In this document: piece by piece, positions 58,401 through 64,000 of the stretch
Position numbering within the stretch: position 1 is the first letter of the stretch
How the letters are laid out: every line of letters starts with the position of its first letter
NCBI RefSeq assembly: GCF_022682495.2
Contig: NC_071392.1
Location: 51,609,459-51,673,458, forward strand
Length of the DNA stretch: 64,000 nucleotides
Source of the DNA: Desmodus rotundus
Taxonomy: Eukaryota > Chordata > Mammalia > Chiroptera > Phyllostomidae
Reading direction: 5' to 3'
The notes under the pieces: model-generated
The model's input: the letters and a program-made list of their open reading frames with translations, nothing else
What the model was told of the DNA's origin: nothing
Database searches by the model: none
Program-made: the position numbers and the translations under genes

Positions 58401-59337
58401 AAGTAACAATGGAACATCAAGGCAATACTCACTGTCACTTGATATTTAACCAATCCACAGACACTTTGAAGTGTTATTAATGTACACAGCAGTATCAATA
58501 AGTATTAAAGAACATATAAGGAGGTAACTATCTTGTCCTTTCACATTAGCATTACCATTCTTGGGCAAGTTTGAATGGACACCCCTCATATTCTGTCTGT
58601 TCCACTGATGTGTCCATTTTTGGAACAGAATTTTATGATCTCACGTCTCTCAAAATGACTCTAGTGTGATTTTTATGTAAGTAGTCATTTTCTTTTTTTA
58701 ATGGTAGTATGAGGTAAAATTTTTAAGGGATAAAGTGTGGAGAATTGTTTACTTGTGTTACATATCACGTGTTTAGTGGTTAATTAGTTTGTTTTTGATC
58801 CTTGGTATAGAACTGACCACTCAAGCAAGAAGCTCAGGTTCTGCAGCCACCACGGGTATAATCATTGGTCCTATAGTGCCAACACTTGGAATTGGACCTT
58901 GGGTGTGCATAGCAAAGTCCCCAGTCTACTCAGCAGGCATCGTTATTTTGCTTTCCAACTTCATAAATTATTTTGAAAAATCAGGAGATTATACACACAC
59001 ATACACCTGATTTTTCTTAAAAAATTAAAATATGCAGCAATACCAGCTTACATTCTGTGTGTTAATAATTGACCAAAGCTGAGTCACAGCCACACTCTTT
59101 AGATGGAGCTTGAACAAGTTCCTGTTTGCCACAGTGAGGGCTCCCAATTTTTTAATTAAATTTCCTTTTTCATTTTACCTCCAGCTCCTCTAGATTTGAA
59201 TTTGATATAATATCTAGATATGATATCTAGAATCTAGATATGATTTTAATATAAGCCCAAAGAAAACCTCAAAGGAACCATTTGTAGAACATCTAAAATG
59301 CTATAAATTCATTTGAAAATATGTAAGAACAGGAATT
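58401..59337. other. Intron or flank, nothing recognised
   Basis: Contains only a small repeated ATATCTAGATATGA-like patch at 59208-59240. Confidence 0.5.
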
Positions 59338-60105
59338 TAAAAAAAAAATTATTTTATTGTTGTTTGAGTTGTCTGCATTTAACCTCCACCACTTCTTGCC
59401 CAACCCAGCCATCCCCACCTCCCTCACCTGCTTCCATGCCCCCTTGATTTTGTCCATGTGTCCTATATAGTTGTTCCTGAAAACCCTTCCTCCCTTTCCC
59501 CCTATTATCCCCTCCCACCTCCCCTCTGGTTACTGTCAGATTGTTCTTCATTTCAAAGTCTCTGGTTATATTTTGCTTGTTTATTTGTTCTGTTCCTTAG
59601 GTTCCACTTAATGGTGAGATCATATGGTATTTGTCCCTCTCTGCCTGGCTTATTTCACTTAACGTAATGCTCTACAGTTCCATCCCTGCTGTCACAAAGG
59701 GTAAGAGCTCCTTCCTTCTTTCTGCTGCCATAGTATTCCATTGTGAAAACGTACCATAGTTTTTTGATCCATTCATTTACTGATGGGCACTTAGGTTGCT
59801 TCCAGCACTTGGCTATTATAAATTGTGCTGCTATGAACATTGGGGTGCTAGGTTATTTTGGATTGGTGTTTCAGGGTTCTTAGGATATAATCCCAGCAGT
59901 GAAATTGCCAGGTCAAAAGGCAGTTCCAGTTTTAGTTTTCTGAGGAAAAGACACTGTTTTCCACAGTGGCCGCACCAGTCTGCCTTCCCACCAACAGTGG
60001 CCTGGGGTTCCATTTTCTCCATATCCTCTCCAACACTTGTTGTTTGTTGATTTGTTTATGATGGCCATTCTGACCAGTGTGAAGTAGTATCTCATTGTGG
60101 TTTTT
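59338..60105 (-). mobile_element. 5'-truncated L1, 3' end
   Basis: Antisense L1 3' UTR and ORF2 end: TTGCCCAACCCAGCCATCC, GTTCCATCCCTGCTGTCACA, GTATTCCATTGTGAAAACG, GGTCAAAAGGCAGTTCCAG and CCACCAACAGTGGCCTGGGG. Same family as the minus half of the twin-primed L1. ORF2 C-terminal frames are broken. Confidence 0.88.
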
Positions 60106-60399
60106 GAATAAAGCAATTTGTGTGTGTGGACTGACCCTGCCAGACAGCAAAACATTTTATACAATTAACACTCAAAACACTAACAATGGCCCAAGAACTG
60201 GCAGATGAAGGAAAAAGGAAAGAACTGACAAAGGTGAGTCACGACAAGGTCAGGCATTATGTATGTGTGTACACACATGCACAAAGGAAACGGCACCCTC
60301 ACACTTCTGAGCAATAATCCCACCATCTTCCTGGGGAATCCTTTAGGATTATGGACTCAAAGCTTAAAATGAAATCAGTTATGTCCATGTCTAGAAATT

Positions 60400-60690
60400 C
60401 ATGCTAAGAAGTGATCAGGAAAGTGAGTAAACATGTATGCAAAGTTATTTATAATGACCAGAAATGGACTAAAAACTGGGTATTGAATAAAATGTAGTAG
60501 GTAGAGGTAGACATATGAAGCATATGCATCCATTTTTAAATGACTTTATACATTTACACTTATTAGTATGAAAAGATGTTTAAGGCATATTAAATAAAAA
60601 AGATTGCAAACTAGTAATAAATGTGATGACCTTTAAATAAAACATGAATGTGTATCCATGTATAAAAATCTAAAATATATTATAAAATAA
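60400..60690 (+). mobile_element. Old L1 fragment (low confidence)
   Basis: GCAAAGTTATTTATAATGAC, CAGAAATGGACTAAAAACTG and AAAAGATGTTTAAGGCATAT resemble the sense strand of an old L1 ORF2 end. Confidence 0.45.
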
Positions 60691-60729
60691 TCAAAATTAA
60701 TTCTAGAAATAAGTGATAGATTTTTATAT

Positions 60730-60948
60730 TACCATGTTTTTCGGACCATAAGACGCACCCAAGTTTTAGAGGAGGAAAATAGGAAAAAAATTTTGAAGCA
60801 AAAAATGTGGTAAAATATTTAATAACATAAATAACATACTATTTCACCAATGTAAATGTAAGCTACATTTGGGCTATAAGACATACACCCATTTTCCTCC
60901 CAAATTTGGGGGGGGGGGAGTGCATCTTACAGTCCGAAAAGTATGGTA
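60730..60948. mobile_element. Palindromic MITE (TA-flanked, TIR about 28 bp)
   Basis: Left end TACCATGTTTTTCGGACCAT with AAGACGCAC next; right end GTGCATCTTACAGTCCGAAA with AGTATGGTA next. The termini pair with a few mismatches and start/end in TA. No transposase frame. Confidence 0.8.
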
Positions 60949-61859
60949 TTTCAGTTTTATAATTATTCGTCATGAAACCTATGAATTATTTTTATAATGT
61001 TAATAAATGTGGGGATAAAAATCCATTATCTTTACAATTACAATAATTTAGGGGACTAGTTGAAACAAAACAATAAAACAAATTCACTGGTACTAAGAGA
61101 AAGAAGGAATGTGTGAAGCATACTGAATATGTATTAGAATTAATTCACATAAACTGTAACTATTTTTTTAAACAAAACATTAACCATGGAAAATTATTAA
61201 TAAAGTCTTGCAATAGCAACCAAAATCCCAACCCCCTCCAAGTGATCCTTTCAGTTGTGGTTGGTGTGCTTTTGGTTACGGGAGGATGCTGAGGCCAGCT
61301 GGACCCTGGCCTCCCTTTGTCTCCTATTCTAGCTCCAAAGAAAAAACTTCCAGCAGAGGACAAGAAAAAAAGGAAGGAGAGAATTCTGAATTCAGTCCAT
61401 CTCACAGTTAAGTCTGAGTTTTCAGAGTTCTATTACAACAAGTCTTGTATACTCTACTCTGATGTGGAATCAAAGGAGCAAAGAAGCTTCTCCTTTAACA
61501 TTTTTATAGTACCGAGGACACATGACATTCTGTGCAACTGATGGGGTATTTAAAAAAGTACAGAAGGCTAATATAATATACTAACTTCTGCAGAAGAAAC
61601 AGATGTTAATTTGCATTACAATTTTAGACATGATTCATGTTATTTTATGTTTTTCAAATAGCAGTAGCTTCAATCACTTCATCTTCATATTTTGTGGATG
61701 AAAATAAGCAATAATCTGTATACAAATATCCTTAAATATATTAGGAAGATCATCATTTAGAATAATTCCTTTGTAAGTCAAAAAATTTCCCCCTACATTC
61801 TTGGTTCAGTATATGTTTTAGGGTCATGCTTGTTCTATTGAGGGATAATGAGTACCATA
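60949..61859. other. Intron or flank, nothing recognised
   Basis: A lysine-rich short frame at 61317-61541 has no recognisable domain. Confidence 0.4.
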
Positions 61860-61985
61860 TTCTATCATTGAGATTCATGTATTTACCTTTCATCTCCCAC
61901 ACTGCAAATGCTTTGGGGAAAGGACCACATCTTATCCTTTGCTAGACACACAAGGCATAATAAATAACAAATACTGAGTAGGCTT
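61860..61985 (+). mobile_element. L2-like 3' end fragment
   Basis: CTCCCACACTGCAAATGCTT, AAAGGACCACATCTTATCC and CATAATAAATAACAAATACT resemble the sense L2 3' end. Confidence 0.4.
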
Positions 61986-62044
61986 TCCTAGGCCTACCAG
62001 TCTTAATCTTTCCTTCACTGTCCAAACCTACAATGTGTTTGCAT

Positions 62045-62270
62045 TAGGACAAGGGTGTCAAACTCATTTTCACCGGGGGCCACATCAGCTTCGCAGTTGC
62101 CTTCAAAGAGCCGAATGTAATTTCAACTCCTTAACAGTTAAGGAGTATCACTAACTACAGATGGGCTAAGTACCTGGAGAGTTTTTGTTGTTGCCTTCAA
62201 AGGGTCAAAGTAATTTCAGGACTGTATAAATGTAACTACAGCCTGTCAAAAAGTTGAAAACTACTTTTAA
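62045..62270 (+). mobile_element. Possible DNA transposon fossil
   Basis: AGGGTGTCAAACTCATTTTC and CACCGGGGGCCACATCAGC form a block seen in several mammalian DNA transposon fossils. A second GTTGCCTTCAAAG motif recurs about 100 bp later (62097, 62190). Confidence 0.4.
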
Positions 62271-64000
62271 GGTTAATATTCCCCTATTCAGTTTAGATAA
62301 CTGCAGTTCCTTTATTTTAGGGATGCCAACTTGAACTGAAAAGTGTTTACTTGAAATGTGTCTGCCTGCCTGCAGAAGGCTCTCTGGGTTGCCCTAGTGC
62401 CCACTTCTCCTCTTTGTCTTGTACCCAGCCTGCTTCTCTCCTCTATGTTACTTGCCTGGCCCTTGAAGCATTTATTTCTGGATTCCCTTTGCATTCCACT
62501 TTATTCTTTACTAATGAGTCCTATTTTCCAATCTATACATAGTATAAAAATGTTAAATATCAGCTAGTAATTATGGAATCATTCCCATTACTGGCCTTTG
62601 AAACTCTCCAAATACATCTACCGTAAATGCAGGATTTGATTTGTAACATTTTGTAGGACATACAGTTTCATACAGGAGGGAAAAGGACCAGACAATACAC
62701 TCTCCATTTACTTTTTTAATCCTAGTCTATGGGAATTTCAAGCAGAAACACATTGCCTGGCAGGAATGCCAAGGAAAGTTATGCTTCAGTGATTTCAGTA
62801 AAGAGAAGCTGCTTTTCTTACAAATATTCTACGCTAATTTAACTACCACAAAACTATCTGCCTGTATTTCACCGACATTTAATAAAATCCATTTCTTTCT
62901 TTTAGTCATAAAACTGCCTAGAAACCTACTGAGCACGAATTTTCTACAAAGCATTTTTAGAGGGTTAGCTACTGAGTGAACTACCTTAAAAGCAGCTGGT
63001 TAATTTATTTGGCTCATCTCCCACATCCTGTAACACTGAATTGTCATTATCACAATACTGAGAGCAATTTAAGCTCAATGGGAGCTAAGTACATAGAAAA
63101 AACTGTTTCCAAAAGGTCTATTTTTTTGTTGTTGTTGTTGGAGAAAGTATTTTAGGGCTTTATTTCCCATAAATCCACATTCTGGCAGTCAGCACTCTCG
63201 GTACTTATATTTCAGTAGGAGCCCTCACATCTTCAGCAATATACTTTACTCTTCTATGTTTTGTGCTGATAAATCTATCTAGTACTTTCCTACAGTACAC
63301 AGTGTAAGGATGCACATCCCAGAATCTCCCTCACATGTGGTGGGATTCCTACTGGACTGTAATAAAACTGCCAATTCTAGTCGCATAACACCTGTCATTA
63401 CCCATCACCCACTCTTCCCTGTTGGAGGAAGGGGAGTACGACTGGCCCCTTTTTAATCATCTTGTGATCTTTCAGGTGTATAAATCACTGGACTCCTTCA
63501 GGCTTCCTAAACCCCAGCAATACTGCTTGCTCTGAGGCAGAGAAGAAAGTAGGAAAGGCTGTGGCCTGGGGTATAAGGCCCTGGGCAGGTCTCAGGTACC
63601 AGGTGCATTCCTACAGGAAGCACCAAGGGGCTCAGAGGAAACAAAGACTCCACAAAAAATAAAATGATTGATCAGAGAAGATTCTGGAATTCAAGATAAT
63701 AAAGGAGAGAAACAAAGAAATAAAAGCAAAACCCAGTAAGTCACAACATGCCAAAGAAGACTTTTCTCCTTAAAAACAGACAAAGGGAATGATGATGAGG
63801 ACTTGTCACAGAAGGTTTACAAACCCAAGATTAGGAATTAAATTTTAAAAGTCAAAAATGCAAATGAGAAAAAATGACCTGGGATGGTAGCTGGCTGCTG
63901 ACAGCTGACAGGAGGCTTCAACCTGGATGGAGCCAGGAGTGACTGGAGAAAGACCCCCGTGAACAGAGAGAGCCTATGTCTTGCTTTTGGTTTTGGCTCA
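62271..64000. other. Intron or flank, nothing recognised
   Basis: No VPS41 exon or confident repeat found. A (TTG)n run lies at 63127-63140. Confidence 0.45.

Noticed and set aside
61317..61541. Possible exon or retrocopy (lysine-rich frame after a TTCTAG-like acceptor)
   Set aside because: No family recognised, no poly-A or duplication, and the opposite strand is equally open.
1..64000. CRISPR arrays, bacterial operons, rRNA genes, attachment sites
   Set aside because: None present; sequence composition, introns and repeats are those of a mammalian nuclear genome.

Overview
This is vertebrate nuclear DNA, almost certainly from a bat. The interspersed repeats include tRNA-derived SINEs of the bat Ves type, L1 and half-L1 (HAL1) elements, an ERV1-like provirus, and old mammalian repeats (MIR, L2, Tigger, MER5-like hAT, MLT1-like LTR). 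No prokaryotic features, rRNA, CRISPR or stand-alone tRNA genes are visible. Species is not resolvable by eye; the Ves SINEs point to Chiroptera, most likely Yangochiroptera.

The only cellular gene I can support is VPS41 (HOPS complex subunit), on the minus strand. Nine consecutive internal coding exons can be read from 50837 down to 2830. Each has AG/GT splice sites, and all phases match: 879 nt, exactly 293 codons, about residues 151-443 of a protein of about 854 aa. They encode the later part of the N-terminal WD40 beta-propeller and the start of the alpha-solenoid. The 5' and 3' ends of the gene lie outside the window or were not found in it, so most of the window is VPS41 intron.

Layout: 1-5 kb holds a HAL1/L1 5' end, a Ves SINE, an L2, a Tigger fossil and exons 2830-2911 and 4299-4360. 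5.2-7.2 kb is a full-length HAL1 (copy 1). 9.5-16 kb holds four exons. 16.6-21.7 kb is one twin-primed (5'-inverted) L1 with a perfect 18-bp target-site duplication. 22.5 kb is a Ves SINE inside a MIR. 25.6-29.8 kb holds an old L1 5' end and an L1 5' fragment flanked by an inverted duplication. 33.2-35.1 kb is HAL1 copy 2, whose ORF1 is still open. 38.9 kb is an exon. 40.0-42.9 kb is a short ERV1-like provirus (tRNA-Arg type primer site, 4-bp TAGC duplication) lying sense to VPS41. 43.3-44.1 kb holds LTR-like sequence. 46.1-47.4 kb is a Ves SINE split by a solo LTR of the same family as the provirus. 49.5 and 50.7 kb are exons. 51.7-53.8 kb is HAL1 copy 3 with a compound tail. 54.9-57.5 kb is an older HAL1-like element. 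59.3-60.1 kb is an L1 3' end. 60.7 kb is a palindromic MITE. The rest is ordinary intronic sequence.

I found no new multi-gene system. The unusual content is retrotransposon biology: a HAL1 lineage (ORF1 without ORF2) in at least four near-complete copies, one with an uninterrupted ORF1, and several insertions whose junctions record aberrant reverse transcription or local rearrangement.
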